DNA of 64,000 nucleotides, taken from the NCBI GenBank assembly GCA_963819755.1, contig CAWFXB010000002.1:1054001-1118000 (forward strand). The letters are read 5' to 3'. The translations under genes were made by a program, and so were the position numbers. Below are positions 26,279-34,833 of this stretch, in pieces; within the stretch, counting starts at the first letter, position 1; every line of letters begins with the position of its first letter. Under the pieces are notes generated by a model that was given only the letters and a program-made list of their open reading frames with translations, did not search any database and was not told where the DNA came from. This DNA comes from VRUE01 sp963819755. Lineage in GTDB: Bacteria; Actinomycetota; Thermoleophilia; Solirubrobacterales; 70-9.

Positions 26279-27061
26279 TCAGGCGGCTGGACGTGGCCGG
26301 CCCATCGCGATCGCCCAGCGTTGGGTGAAGTACAGCTCTCCGTCGCGGCGCTGCGGGCGCATCGCGGTTGCCGGCCCGCCCGAGAGCTCTGCCTCCAGTT
26401 CAGCGCGCAGCTGGGCGGCGACCTCGTCCGGCGGTTGGGTCTGGGCGAGCCAGCGCTGCAGCGGCAGCGGCTGGTCGCGTTCGACGAAGAGGCCGATCTC
26501 CAGCCCGGCCCGCTCCATGGTTGCGCGCAGCTCCTCGGCGCTGAGGGCGCGGGTGTGGGAGGGGTCGCGCAGCCGCTCGCGGCGGTTGTAGTCCTCGGCG
26601 CGCTCGGGCTCGGCGACGACCATGTCGAAGATCGCGACGCGGCCGCCGGGCCGGCAGACGCGGGTCATCTCGGCCAGCACCGCGGCGGGGTCGTCGAAAT
26701 GGTGCACGGCGAAGCGACTGACGACGAGGTCGAACGAGCCGGGGAGGAACGGCATCGCGTCCGCCTCGCCGAGCTGGAAGACCACGTTGCGCACGTCGGC
26801 CGCGTCGACCTCGCGCTTGCCCACCGCGAGCATCTCCGCGGTCAGATCGAGCACGGTCGCGCAGCGGGACTGCTCGGCGTAGGCACGGGCGACGTGACCG
26901 GTGCCGCCGGCGACGTCGAGGACCAGCTCCGAGGCGTCGGGCGGGACGTTGGCGAGGATCCAGGAGAGCACCCGCGGATCGCCGAACGAGTACTGGCGAT
27001 CCTCGAAGCTGGGCGCCTGGCGGGCGAACTCCTCCTTGATCAGGTCGTTGTGGCTGGGCAT
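26279..27061 (-). CDS. UbiE/COQ5-like SAM-dependent methyltransferase
   Basis: The 260-residue protein has the N-terminal SFEDRQYSFG region, motif I VLDVAGGTGHVARAYA, the strand-2 acidic residue in VLDLTAEML, motif II-like EADAMPFLPGSFDLVVSRFAVHHFDDP and RVCRPGGRVAIFD. This is the UbiE-type class I fold, which methylates quinone precursors, lipids or other small molecules. Length is slightly longer than UbiE. No partner genes for a quinone pathway are nearby, so the substrate is left open. Confidence 0.85.
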   Translation of the reverse strand: MPSHNDLIKEEFARQAPSFEDRQYSFGDPRVLSWILANVPPDASELVLDVAGGTGHVARAYAEQSRCATVLDLTAEMLAVGKREVDAADVRNVVFQLGEADAMPFLPGSFDLVVSRFAVHHFDDPAAVLAEMTRVCRPGGRVAIFDMVVAEPERAEDYNRRERLRDPSHTRALSAEELRATMERAGLEIGLFVERDQPLPLQRWLAQTQPPDEVAAQLRAELEAELSGGPATAMRPQRRDGELYFTQRWAIAMGRPRPAA

Positions 27062-27088
27062 GCGGGTGAATACTGGCCCAGCCGAGCG

Positions 27089-27295
27089 TTACTCCGCCTT
27101 GCGGTCGCCTGAGGACATCGGGAGCAGGTTGTGGTGCTCGAGCCGGTCGGCGTCCCGCACCGCCCAGCCGACCCGCTCGACCAGCTGCCCGGAGAAGTGA
27201 TTCGACTCGAGATCGGTGCTCGCGATCCGCTCCCGGTAGACAACCGTGCCTGCGTCCTCGCCTGGGGGATCGGCAACTATCAGTATCTGGGCCAT
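27089..27295 (-). CDS. Hypothetical 68-residue protein
   Basis: The short product (MAQILIVADPPGEDAGTVV... ending SSGDRKAE) has no TM segment or signal. It does not match a family I know. The strong AAGGAGG box 7 bases before ATG 27295 and normal codon bias argue that it is translated. It lies upstream of the UbiE-like gene on the same strand with 27 bases between, so co-transcription is likely. Confidence 0.6.
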   Translation of the reverse strand: MAQILIVADPPGEDAGTVVYRERIASTDLESNHFSGQLVERVGWAVRDADRLEHHNLLPMSSGDRKAE

Positions 27296-27412
27296 GCCGT
27301 GCCTCCTTCGTCTGGGTGAGGGGAGCAGCATCGCGGCTGCGAGTAAGCGGCAGGTCAAAATTAGGTAAAAGGCGGGCAGCTGAGTTCATCGGCGCGCACG
27401 TAGGATCGGGCG

Positions 27413-27859
27413 ATGAAGCCGGTCGCCGTTTCCACCGTCGTTGCGAGGCCAGTTGCGGAGGTCTTCGAGTTCCTCGATGTCCTCGCCAACCACGCGGGGT
27501 TCATGGACCACATGCTCGTCGACTGGAAGTTCTCCGGCCCGCAGCGCGGGCTCGGTGCGAAGGGGAGAGCCAGGGCGAACACGATCGGCTCCCAGGACTG
27601 GACCGATTTCGAGATCGTCGAGACCGATCCGCCGAACCGGATCGTCGAGGAGGGAATCGGCAATGGCGGCAAGCGCCACACCCGTGGCACCTACCGGCTG
27701 GAGGAGCTGCCGGACGGTGGGACGAAGATCTCCTTCGAGCTGGAGTGGCTCGAGGCGGCGAAAGCCGAACGCCTCATCCCGCCGATGATCCGCGCATTCG
27801 TTCGGCGAACCAACGGCAAAGCGATGCGCCGCCTCGCCAAGCAACTCTCGGCCGGTTGA
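27413..27859 (+). CDS. SRPBCC (START/polyketide-cyclase-like) superfamily protein
   Basis: The 148-residue protein starts VSTVVARPVAEVFEFLDVLANHAGF, the usual beginning of an SRPBCC fold, and continues with VDWKFSGPQRGLGAKGR, WTDFEIVETDPPNRIVEEG and GTYRLEELPDGGTKISFELEW. These form the helix-grip barrel with a hydrophobic cavity. Such proteins bind lipids, polyketides or other small ligands; no catalytic signature is visible. It is convergent with an NlpC/P60-like gene and has no clear partner. Confidence 0.8.
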   Translation: MKPVAVSTVVARPVAEVFEFLDVLANHAGFMDHMLVDWKFSGPQRGLGAKGRARANTIGSQDWTDFEIVETDPPNRIVEEGIGNGGKRHTRGTYRLEELPDGGTKISFELEWLEAAKAERLIPPMIRAFVRRTNGKAMRRLAKQLSAG

Positions 27860-27871
27860 GGAAGGGCCGGC

Positions 27872-28432
27872 TCAGAGGCCGGCCGGGTGGCGCGCCGCGA
27901 AGCCGCGCGGTTCGACCCTTTCGGTGTGCCAGCGTGGGCCGCTCACGCCGGGCAGGTCATCGCGGGTGTCGAAGCGCAGCCCGGCGATGACCATGTAGAC
28001 GTGCTCGGCGTTGGCGTAGACGGTGATCCAGCGACCGGTCCCACCGAGCCCCCAGTAGGCCAGCTGTCCCGAGACCATCGTCGTCTCGAGCAGCCCGGCG
28101 CCGTGCAGGGCGTAGCCGACGGCGCCCGAGCAGTCGTAGCCGTGGGTCGTCCAGCTCAGATGGCCGCCGCCCCATACATAGGGCCTGCCGGCGATGTGGT
28201 TGGCGGCGCCGATCACCGCTTTCACTGCGGCGGGGGCGTTCGGCGGCGGGACCGCCTGGCCGTCGACGAGGGTCGCGCCGCAGGTGGCGCTGGTCCTCGC
28301 CACCTCGGTCGAGGCCGGGATGCAGCCGTAGCCCCAGGGGACGGCCTGCCCGGCGGCGCTCGGCGCGCCGATGGCGGCCACCGCGCCGGCGGCCAGCAGG
28401 GCGAGCGTCATCGCTTTCCGTTTCAGGTTCAA
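27872..28432 (-). CDS. Secreted NlpC/P60-like protein (paralog of 24611-25405)
   Basis: The 186-residue product has a signal peptide (ALLAAGAVAAIGAPSAAGQA), so it is exported rather than lipid-anchored. Its domain has GRPYVWGGGHLSW, YDCSGAVGYAL with the presumed nucleophile Cys, and VYANAEHVYMVIAG. In the paralog the last block reads ANAGHAYAVIAG; the His is shared but its neighbours differ. No Pro-rich linker is present, so this is a compact version. Both probably trim peptidoglycan. Two further Cys in the N-terminal region (GCIPAS and ATCGATL) may form a disulphide. Confidence 0.75.
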   Translation of the reverse strand: MNLKRKAMTLALLAAGAVAAIGAPSAAGQAVPWGYGCIPASTEVARTSATCGATLVDGQAVPPPNAPAAVKAVIGAANHIAGRPYVWGGGHLSWTTHGYDCSGAVGYALHGAGLLETTMVSGQLAYWGLGGTGRWITVYANAEHVYMVIAGLRFDTRDDLPGVSGPRWHTERVEPRGFAARHPAGL

Positions 28433-28444
28433 GACCCGGAAAGG

Positions 28445-30046
28445 CTACGCGGACTCGGCCGAGAGGTGCTCGTGGACGAAGCGGACTACCGTCGCGCCCT
28501 CGCCGACCGCGGTCGCGCAGCGCTTGATCGAGCCGGCGCGCACGTCGCCGGCGGCATAGACCCCGGGGACGCTGGTCTCGAGCAGGCCCTTCACGCCCGC
28601 TTCGGGGCCGGTGAGGACGAACCCCTTGGGGTCGCGGGCGACCGTGTCGCCGAGCCACTCGGTGCAGGGGGAGGCGCCGAGGAAGAGGAAGAGGAAGGAG
28701 AGCGGCAGCTCTGCCCCGTCGGTCAGGGTGACCGCGTCGAGCTGGCCGTCGGTGCCGTGCAGGGCGGCGATTTCGCTGCGGTCGCGGACGGCGACGCCGT
28801 AGCGCTCGAGCTCCTCGATCAGGTAGCTGGACATGGTCTCGCTGAGGTCGGCGCGGCGGTGCAGGAGGGTGACGAGCGCGCCGCCGCGCGCCAGCCAAAC
28901 CGCGGCCTGGGCTGCCGAGTTGCCGCCGCCGACGACCCCGACCCGCTGCGCGCCGCAGAGGTGGGCCTCTGGCGGTCCGGCGGCGTAGAAGACGCTGATC
29001 CCCTCGTAGCTGTCGAGATCGGCGACAGGCAGGCGGCGGTATTCGGCCCCGGTGGAGAGCAGCACCGCCCGCGCCACGACTTCATTGCCTTCGTCGAGCT
29101 TGACCACGTGGCGCCCGTTGCCGGTCTCCAGTGCGCGGGCGCGGTAGGGCGTCGCCGTGCGAGCGCGGAACTTGCGCGCCTGGGTGACCGCCCTGCTGGT
29201 CAGCTCAGAGCCGCTGATCCCGGCCGGGAAGCCGAGGTAGTTCTCGATCCGCCGCGAGGTCCCGGCCTGGCCACCGAGGACGGTGCTCTCGATGACCAGC
29301 GTGTCGAGACCCTCCGAGGCGCCGTAGACGGCGGCGCCGAGTCCGGCCGGCCCGCCGCCGACGACGAGCAGGTCGACCTCCTCCCGCTGCGAGAGCTCCA
29401 GCCCAATGCCAAGCGCCCGCGAGAGCTCGCCGTTGCTTGGCCGCCGCAGCTCGTGGCCGCCGGGAAGGCGGACCAGCGGCAGGCCGTCGGTTCCGGCCTC
29501 CTCGACCAGCGCCGCCGTCTCCACGCTTTCGGCTGGATCGACCCAGGTATTGGGGAGCCGTAGGCTTTTGGCGAAGTCGAGCAGGCGGCGGGTGTCAGCC
29601 GAGTCGCGCGGGCCGACGATCTCGATCCCGATTCCCTCCCGCTGCTGCAGCATTTCGCGGCGCTCGACGAACGCCGAGAGCAGCAGGTCGGAGAGCGAGC
29701 CGTCGTCGAAGAGCAGCTGCCTGAGCTCTTCGCGATCGACCGCGATGTAGCGCATCGGCTCGGTCACGACGGCGGTGAGGAAGACCGTCTGCCCGGAGAG
29801 CAGGTTCATCTCGCCGAGGAAGCCCGAGTCGCCGTGGCGGACGATCTCCTGGCCGGCGGCATCGGTCACCGCGACCTCACCTTCGATTATCGCGACGAAC
29901 GGATAGCTCTCGTCGCCGATCTCGAACAGCTTCTCGCCGATCGTGGCGGTCCGCTCCTGGCCGTGCTTGGCCAGCGTCGCCAGTTGCGACTGGGAGAGCA
30001 CGCGACTTGCCGGACCAGGCACCCCGCCAAGGCTACCCACCCGCAC
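28445..30046 (-). CDS. cNMP-binding domain fused to a thioredoxin-reductase-like flavoprotein
   Basis: The 533-residue protein has three parts. Residues about 20-130 are a cyclic-nucleotide-binding fold (PFVAIIEGEVAV, DSGFLGEMNLLSGQ). Residues about 140-215 look like a thioredoxin/glutaredoxin-like fold without Cys. From about 225 comes a thioredoxin-reductase-type flavoprotein with FAD site VVGGGPAGLGAAVYG, NADP site VGVVGGGNSAAQAAVWLA and the C-terminal VYAAGDVRAGSIKRCATAVGEG. The redox CxxC of true thioredoxin reductases is missing (FYAAGPPEAHLCGAQ), as in the known actinobacterial cNMP-TrxR-like class. It may be a cAMP-tuned oxidoreductase. Start is taken as GTG 30046; GTG 30040 is also possible. 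Confidence 0.85.
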   Translation of the reverse strand: MRVGSLGGVPGPASRVLSQSQLATLAKHGQERTATIGEKLFEIGDESYPFVAIIEGEVAVTDAAGQEIVRHGDSGFLGEMNLLSGQTVFLTAVVTEPMRYIAVDREELRQLLFDDGSLSDLLLSAFVERREMLQQREGIGIEIVGPRDSADTRRLLDFAKSLRLPNTWVDPAESVETAALVEEAGTDGLPLVRLPGGHELRRPSNGELSRALGIGLELSQREEVDLLVVGGGPAGLGAAVYGASEGLDTLVIESTVLGGQAGTSRRIENYLGFPAGISGSELTSRAVTQARKFRARTATPYRARALETGNGRHVVKLDEGNEVVARAVLLSTGAEYRRLPVADLDSYEGISVFYAAGPPEAHLCGAQRVGVVGGGNSAAQAAVWLARGGALVTLLHRRADLSETMSSYLIEELERYGVAVRDRSEIAALHGTDGQLDAVTLTDGAELPLSFLFLFLGASPCTEWLGDTVARDPKGFVLTGPEAGVKGLLETSVPGVYAAGDVRAGSIKRCATAVGEGATVVRFVHEHLSAESA

Positions 30047-30061
30047 GCGCGCGCTGCGCCT

Positions 30062-32002
30062 CTATGAGGAGACGACGCAGTTGTCCTTGTCGGTCATCGC
30101 CGGCGGCCCCGTGTTGGGGAAGGCGTTGAGCAGGGCGTCGGCGATCAGCCTGCTGCGCGCCCTGTAGCCCGGCGTCGTGAAGTGGATGCCGTCGGGGATG
30201 AACCAGGCGTCCTTGACGTCGGCGACCCAGTCGTAGATGCGCATCCGCGGGTAGCGGTCGCAGGCTTCGAGCAGCGCTTCGTCCCAGGACACCATGTTCT
30301 TCTCCGCGTAGGGCCCGCTGGTGACGAGCGACTTCACGTTCACCCACAGCACCGGTTCGTCACCGATCGTGGACATCATGCTGTCGATCCGGTCGGCGTA
30401 GGTGAACTTCGAGCCGACCGCGACGTCGGCGGCCTCGTTCGTCCCCAGCGCCAGCACCCAGCAGCCCTTGAACTCTTCGTTTTTCCACGCTTCGGCCACT
30501 TCCTGGGCGTTCGGTTCGCCCTCGAAGTTCTCGTAGATCGAGAGCGCTCCGGCAATCGCGAAGTGCTGCGTGGTGGCGCCGACCCGGGCGTACTGGGCGC
30601 TGATCTGCTGCCCGCGATCTGGCAGGTAATTGTCTGAGACGAGCCCCTCCGAGGTCGAGTCGCCGATGTGGATGACGGCTTTGCAGGAGGTCGCCAGCGG
30701 TGCCTGTCGCACGTTCTTCACGGTGACGGTCTTGGCGACGGGTTCGGCACCGATCGCGTTCGAGTCGCTCGAGACGCCGAACCCCGCGAGGCCGGCGATG
30801 GCGAGCGCGACGACGAGCGCGCCGGCGACAAGGCCGGCCCAGCCCCATCGGTCCACCCGCTCGCGACGCAATTCCCCCGCTCTCCACTGTGCCCACAACC
30901 TGCCCAGGGCGCCGTGGCGGATCGGGTTCTCGACGTAGCGCCACGACAGCTCGGCCACGGCCAGGATCGCGGCGACCTGGAGGATGGCGCGCAGCAGGTT
31001 GGGACCGTGCGCGGCCTGAGGTGAGGTGAGGACGACGATCGGCAGGGTCCAGAGGTAGATGCCGTAGGAGCGTTCGCCGATCCAGCGCATCGGCCTGCAG
31101 CCGACTATGGGTCCGAGCCGCGACGCCGGGTGGGCGAGGGAGGCGACGGCGAGGACCGAGCCCAACCCGAGCACGGCGAAGCCGCCGCGGTAGAGGAACG
31201 GTGAGAACTCGGTGGTGCGCCAGAACATCAGCCCGATCACGACCAGACCGGCCGCCCCGGCCGCCTCGACCATCAACCGCGCCCGCGGGGCGATGCGCGC
31301 GTGCAGGCGACGGCTCGGCCAGACCATCGCCAGCGCCGCACCGATCAGCAGCTCCAGCGCCCTCGTGTCGGTCCCGTAGTAGACCCGCGACGGGTCGAGC
31401 GAGGGGTGGTAGAGGACCGCCATCAGGATCCCCGAGCAGAGCGCCGCGATCAGGGTGACCCCGGCGAGGCGGGGCCGGACTCCCGTGGTGTTCTTCAGCT
31501 CGGGGACGAAGCGCAGCCCCGCCATCAGCATGAACGGCCAGAGGATGTAGAACTGCTCCTCGACCGAGAGCGTCCAGAGGTGGTTCAGCGGCGAGGGTGG
31601 GGCGAAGCGTTCGAAGTAGGAGACGTGGTGGAAGATCAGCCACCAGTTGTTGACGTAAGCGATGGCGCTGAGCGCAGCGGCGCGGAAGTCGGGGGGCTGG
31701 TGGGGACCGATAACGGTGACCCACGCCGTCACCACGATCAGCATCACGAAGAGCGCGGGAAGCAGGCGGCGGGCGCGGGCCAGCCAGAACGACTTCAACC
31801 TCATCCCACCCTTGTTCACCTGGTTGAGCAGGATGTCGGTGATCAGGTAGCCGCTGAGGGTGAAGAACACACCCACCCCGAGCAGCCCCCCTTCCGCCCA
31901 GCCGAATTTGAGGTGGTACAGCATCACCCCGATCACGGCGATCGCCCGCAGCCCGTCGAGGCCGGGCATGTAGCGACGGTCGCGCTTTACCGGTTCGGGC
32001 AT
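30062..32002 (-). CDS. Acyltransferase-3 (OafA/YrhL) membrane protein with a C-terminal SGNH domain
   Basis: The 646-residue protein has about ten TM segments in its first 370 residues, with the acyltransferase-3 motifs YMPGLDGLRAIAVIGVMLYHL, VFFTLSGYLI and LWTLSVEEQFYILWP. Residues after about 430 form an extracytoplasmic SGNH domain: IHIGDSTSEG, LALGTNEA (the Asn) and DGIHFTTPGY (the Asp-His pair). This fusion transfers acyl groups to cell-surface sugars or peptidoglycan, with the SGNH part completing the transfer outside. ATG 32002 gives the best start. It is divergent from an Ohr-type gene with 51 bases between. Confidence 0.88.
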   Translation of the reverse strand: MPEPVKRDRRYMPGLDGLRAIAVIGVMLYHLKFGWAEGGLLGVGVFFTLSGYLITDILLNQVNKGGMRLKSFWLARARRLLPALFVMLIVVTAWVTVIGPHQPPDFRAAALSAIAYVNNWWLIFHHVSYFERFAPPSPLNHLWTLSVEEQFYILWPFMLMAGLRFVPELKNTTGVRPRLAGVTLIAALCSGILMAVLYHPSLDPSRVYYGTDTRALELLIGAALAMVWPSRRLHARIAPRARLMVEAAGAAGLVVIGLMFWRTTEFSPFLYRGGFAVLGLGSVLAVASLAHPASRLGPIVGCRPMRWIGERSYGIYLWTLPIVVLTSPQAAHGPNLLRAILQVAAILAVAELSWRYVENPIRHGALGRLWAQWRAGELRRERVDRWGWAGLVAGALVVALAIAGLAGFGVSSDSNAIGAEPVAKTVTVKNVRQAPLATSCKAVIHIGDSTSEGLVSDNYLPDRGQQISAQYARVGATTQHFAIAGALSIYENFEGEPNAQEVAEAWKNEEFKGCWVLALGTNEAADVAVGSKFTYADRIDSMMSTIGDEPVLWVNVKSLVTSGPYAEKNMVSWDEALLEACDRYPRMRIYDWVADVKDAWFIPDGIHFTTPGYRARSRLIADALLNAFPNTGPPAMTDKDNCVVSS

Positions 32003-32053
32003 GGAGGTAGACCATTGCAAGTAACGACGGGGTCGAGCAAATAAACTCGGCAC

Positions 32054-32488
32054 ATGGGCAAGGTCCTGTACACCTCCGAAGCTCATGTGACCGGCGGCAG
32101 GGTGGCCGGCCACGGCCGTACTTCCGACGGCGCCCTGGAGGTCGATCTGCGCACTCCGACCGAGATGGGCGGCGAGGGCGGTGGGACCAACCCCGAGCAG
32201 CTCTTCGCCGTCGGCTACGCCGCCTGCTTCGAGAGTGCGCTTGCCGCGGTCGCACGCCGCAAGAAGCTCGATGCCGGCGACGTCGAGATCGACTCCAAGG
32301 TGATGCTGGTGACCGCCGAGGAGCGCAGCTTCACGGTCGCGGTCGAGCTGGCCGTGACGCTGCCCTCGGTTGAGGGCGAGAGCGCGGTCGAGCTGGTCCG
32401 TGCCGCGCACGAGGTCTGCCCCTACTCGAACGCGACCAGGGGCAACATCGACGTGACGCTGACCGCCAACGGCGCTCCGGTCGAGTAG
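32054..32488 (+). CDS. ohr: Organic hydroperoxide resistance protein (Ohr/OsmC family)
   Basis: The 144-residue protein has the Ohr pattern: KVLYTSEAHVTGGRVAGHGRTSDG at the start, then GGEGGGTNPEQLFAVGYAACFESAL with the first redox Cys, and EVCPYSNATRGN with the second Cys. These two Cys react with organic hydroperoxides, and the protein is recycled by lipoylated enzymes, which is of note because lipoate genes lie in this window. Length and the short N-terminus fit Ohr rather than OsmC. No OhrR gene is adjacent. Confidence 0.88.
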   Translation: MGKVLYTSEAHVTGGRVAGHGRTSDGALEVDLRTPTEMGGEGGGTNPEQLFAVGYAACFESALAAVARRKKLDAGDVEIDSKVMLVTAEERSFTVAVELAVTLPSVEGESAVELVRAAHEVCPYSNATRGNIDVTLTANGAPVE

Positions 32489-32539
32489 ACGCGCCGGCCG
32501 CAGCTTTAGTGCGAGTATCCGCGCGGCTCGCGCCACACG

Positions 32540-33112
32540 ATGGAGGCCCACAAATCATATGAGCGCTTCGAGCAGGGGCATCAGGTAGCGACCGGCGAGG
32601 AAAGCCACCTCGGGCCGCACTACGGGCGGAACGTGGCAATGGTCGTCGCCCTGATGGCGGCCTTCCTCGCCGTCGCCGTGTTCCTCTCCAACGAGGCGGT
32701 GAAGGAAGTCATCACCGGCGAGACCCACCGCGCCGATGCCTCTGCGCAGCTGGAGAGCAACCGGGTCAAGATCGACATCGCCAGAGGCAACTCGGTGCTG
32801 CTGCGGACCCTTGCCGCCGGCAGTCTCCAGCAGCGCCAGGCGGCCATCGCGGCCGATCGGCACGAGGCCCGCGTGGTCGGGGAGCTGGCCCCGATCGACA
32901 GTCACCTCAGCGCACAGATCCAGAGCCACGAGCACCACACCGACGACGCCAACAGCCAGCATGTCCTCTACGAGCTGGCCGAGGTCGGCCTTCAGGTCGG
33001 CATCGTCCTCGCCTCGGTCTCGATCATCGCCCGCCGCCGCTGGCTGCTCGGCGTTGGCGGCGCCGCCGCAACCGCCGGCGTCGTCCTGCTTTTTGCCGGT
33101 CTGCTCGTTTAG
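32540..33112 (+). CDS. DUF4337-type two-TM protein
   Basis: The 190-residue product has a TM helix at about 35-50 (VAMVVALMAAFLAVAVFL), a central helical stretch with ESNRVKIDIARGNSVLLRTLAAGSLQQRQAAIAADRHEAR (about 65-110), a His-rich loop (QSHEHHTDDANSQH), and two C-terminal TM segments (about 145-190). This layout matches DUF4337 proteins, whose function is unknown. It follows the Ohr gene by 51 bases on the same strand, so the two may be co-expressed under oxidative stress. Confidence 0.65.
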   Translation: MEAHKSYERFEQGHQVATGEESHLGPHYGRNVAMVVALMAAFLAVAVFLSNEAVKEVITGETHRADASAQLESNRVKIDIARGNSVLLRTLAAGSLQQRQAAIAADRHEARVVGELAPIDSHLSAQIQSHEHHTDDANSQHVLYELAEVGLQVGIVLASVSIIARRRWLLGVGGAAATAGVVLLFAGLLV

Positions 33113-33155
33113 GCGAAGCGCCAGCGGGGCTGGCGCGCCGGGGTATGGTGCACAC

Positions 33156-33599
33156 ATGGCCGAGCCAAAGCTGCCGCTGACCGGAGGGTGCATGTGCGGT
33201 GGGGTGCGCTTCGAGGTGTCCGAGCCGCTGCTCGGCGCGCTCTACTGCCATTGCAAGCGCTGCCAGCGCCGCACGGGGACGGGCTTCTCGGTCACCGCCC
33301 TGGCTGCTCCCGGCTCCTATCGCACCGTTTCCGGCGAGGACCTGATCCGCTCCTGGGACCCCGGCAACGGCGGCTGGATCAAGTCCTTCTGCGGGGAGTG
33401 CGGCAGCCAGATCTCGACCACCAACCCCGAGGACGATGCTTTTGTCGCCGTCCGCATGGGCGCCCTCGACGAGGACCCCGGCATCCGCCCGAGCGTCCAT
33501 CAGTTCGTCCCGTCCGCCGCGCCCTGGGCGCCGGTGCCGGACGACGGCCTGCCGCGCTTCCCCGAACGGTTCGGAGCCACGCCCCCCGAACCGGCCTGA
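33156..33599 (+). CDS. GFA (glutathione-dependent formaldehyde-activating) fold protein
   Basis: The 147-residue protein has the GFA zinc pattern: GGCMCGGVRFEV, YCHCKRCQRRTGTGFSV, and FCGECGSQISTT, which together give seven Cys positions that bind zinc. GFA/CENP-V proteins act on glutathione adducts in some bacteria, but actinobacteria lack glutathione, so here mycothiol or another role is more likely. ATG 33156 is preceded by GCACAC with a poor ribosome-binding site. It is convergent with the sigma factor gene, 17 bases apart. Confidence 0.85.
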   Translation: MAEPKLPLTGGCMCGGVRFEVSEPLLGALYCHCKRCQRRTGTGFSVTALAAPGSYRTVSGEDLIRSWDPGNGGWIKSFCGECGSQISTTNPEDDAFVAVRMGALDEDPGIRPSVHQFVPSAAPWAPVPDDGLPRFPERFGATPPEPA

Positions 33600-33616
33600 G
33601 GGCTTGCCGTCGGTGC

Positions 33617-34831
33617 TCAGCCGCGGCGCTCGTTGAGGCGCGCCGCCCGCGCCGTCAGGTAATGCTTCTCGGGGAGGCTGTTGGTGCGGTTGGCGGCGAT
33701 CCGGTACTCGGCGATCGCGCCGCCGGCGTCCCCGGACATCTCCAGCAGGTGGGCGCGGGTCGAGTGGAGGCGATGATGGCCGCCCAGTCGCTCGTCCAGG
33801 TTCTCCAGCAGCGATAGTCCCGCTTGCGGCCCGTCCACCATCGCCGCTGCGATCGCGCGGTTGAGGGCGACCATCGGGTTACCGGTCATCCGCTCGAGCA
33901 ACCCGTAAAGGCCGAGGATCTCGCGCCAGTCGGTGTCCTCGGCGCGGGCGGCCGTCGCGTGCTCCGCGGCGATCGCCGCCTGCAGCTGGTACTCGCCGAC
34001 GGCACCCCTGCCGAGCGCCTCGGCGAGCAGCGCGACGCCTTCGTCGATCGTCTCTCGATCCCAGAGCGCCCGGTCCTGCTCTTCCAGGGGAATCAGCTCG
34101 CCGTTTGCCCGAGCGCGTGCGGTGCGGCGGGAGTCGGTGAGCAGCATCAGCGCCAGCAGCCCGGTGACCTCGGGATCCCCGGGGAGGGCGAGGCGGACGA
34201 TCCTCGCCAGCCGGATCGCTTCCGCCGAGAGCTCCGCCCGGGCAAGGTCGGCGCCGCTGCTGGTCAGGTAGCCCTCGTTGAAGATCAGGTAGACGACGTG
34301 GAGCACCGAACGCAGCCGCTCTGGTTGCTCGTCCTCGGCCGGCATCCCGAACCGCTCAGCGGAGGCTTTGATGCTCTGCTTCGCGCGGCTGATCCGCTGC
34401 GCCATCGTCGCTTCGGGAACGAGGAAGGCGTTGCCGATCTCGGCCGTGGTCAGGCCGGCGACCGCCCGCAGCGTCAGCGCGATCGCCGAGGCGGGGGTCA
34501 GCGCCGGATGGCAGCACATGAACATCAGGATGAGCGTGTCGTCGTTGGCGGAGTGTGGCTCCGCCTCCGCCGCCAGATCCTCACGGCCGCGCCGCGCCGT
34601 CTCGCTGCGGATGCGGTCGGTCATCCGCCGCGAGGCGACGTGGATCAGCCAGCCGGCCGGGTTCTCCGGCGTGCCCTGCGCCGGCCACTGCGTGGAGGCG
34701 GCGATCATCGCCTCCTGCACGGCGTCCTCGGAAGCGCTGAAGTCGTCGAAGCGCCGCACGACCGCGGCGAGGACCCGCGGCGCGGCCTCGCGCAGCAGGC
34801 TCTCGGTCCCCGCCGCTCGTCTCCCACTCAT
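33617..34831 (-). CDS. ECF sigma factor with DUF6596 C-terminal domain (ECF42-like)
   Basis: The 404-residue protein has sigma region 2 (LREAAPRVLAAVVRRFDDFSASEDAVQEAMIAASTQWP), region 4 with a helix-turn-helix (VAGLTTAEIGNAFLVPEATMAQRISRAKQSI), and a long C-terminal domain of about 200 residues with the family markers VLHVVYLIFNEGY, EAIRLARIVRLALP, LLGLMLL-type helices and the DWREILGLYGLLERM repeats. This matches the ECF42 group, in which the C-terminal domain, rather than an anti-sigma factor, controls activity. ECF42 genes are nearly always next to a DGPF/YCII gene, as here, with 2 bases between. The targets are unknown, though the partner gene is the usual one. Confidence 0.85.
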   Translation of the reverse strand: MSGRRAAGTESLLREAAPRVLAAVVRRFDDFSASEDAVQEAMIAASTQWPAQGTPENPAGWLIHVASRRMTDRIRSETARRGREDLAAEAEPHSANDDTLILMFMCCHPALTPASAIALTLRAVAGLTTAEIGNAFLVPEATMAQRISRAKQSIKASAERFGMPAEDEQPERLRSVLHVVYLIFNEGYLTSSGADLARAELSAEAIRLARIVRLALPGDPEVTGLLALMLLTDSRRTARARANGELIPLEEQDRALWDRETIDEGVALLAEALGRGAVGEYQLQAAIAAEHATAARAEDTDWREILGLYGLLERMTGNPMVALNRAIAAAMVDGPQAGLSLLENLDERLGGHHRLHSTRAHLLEMSGDAGGAIAEYRIAANRTNSLPEKHYLTARAARLNERRG

Positions 34832-34833
34832 GC

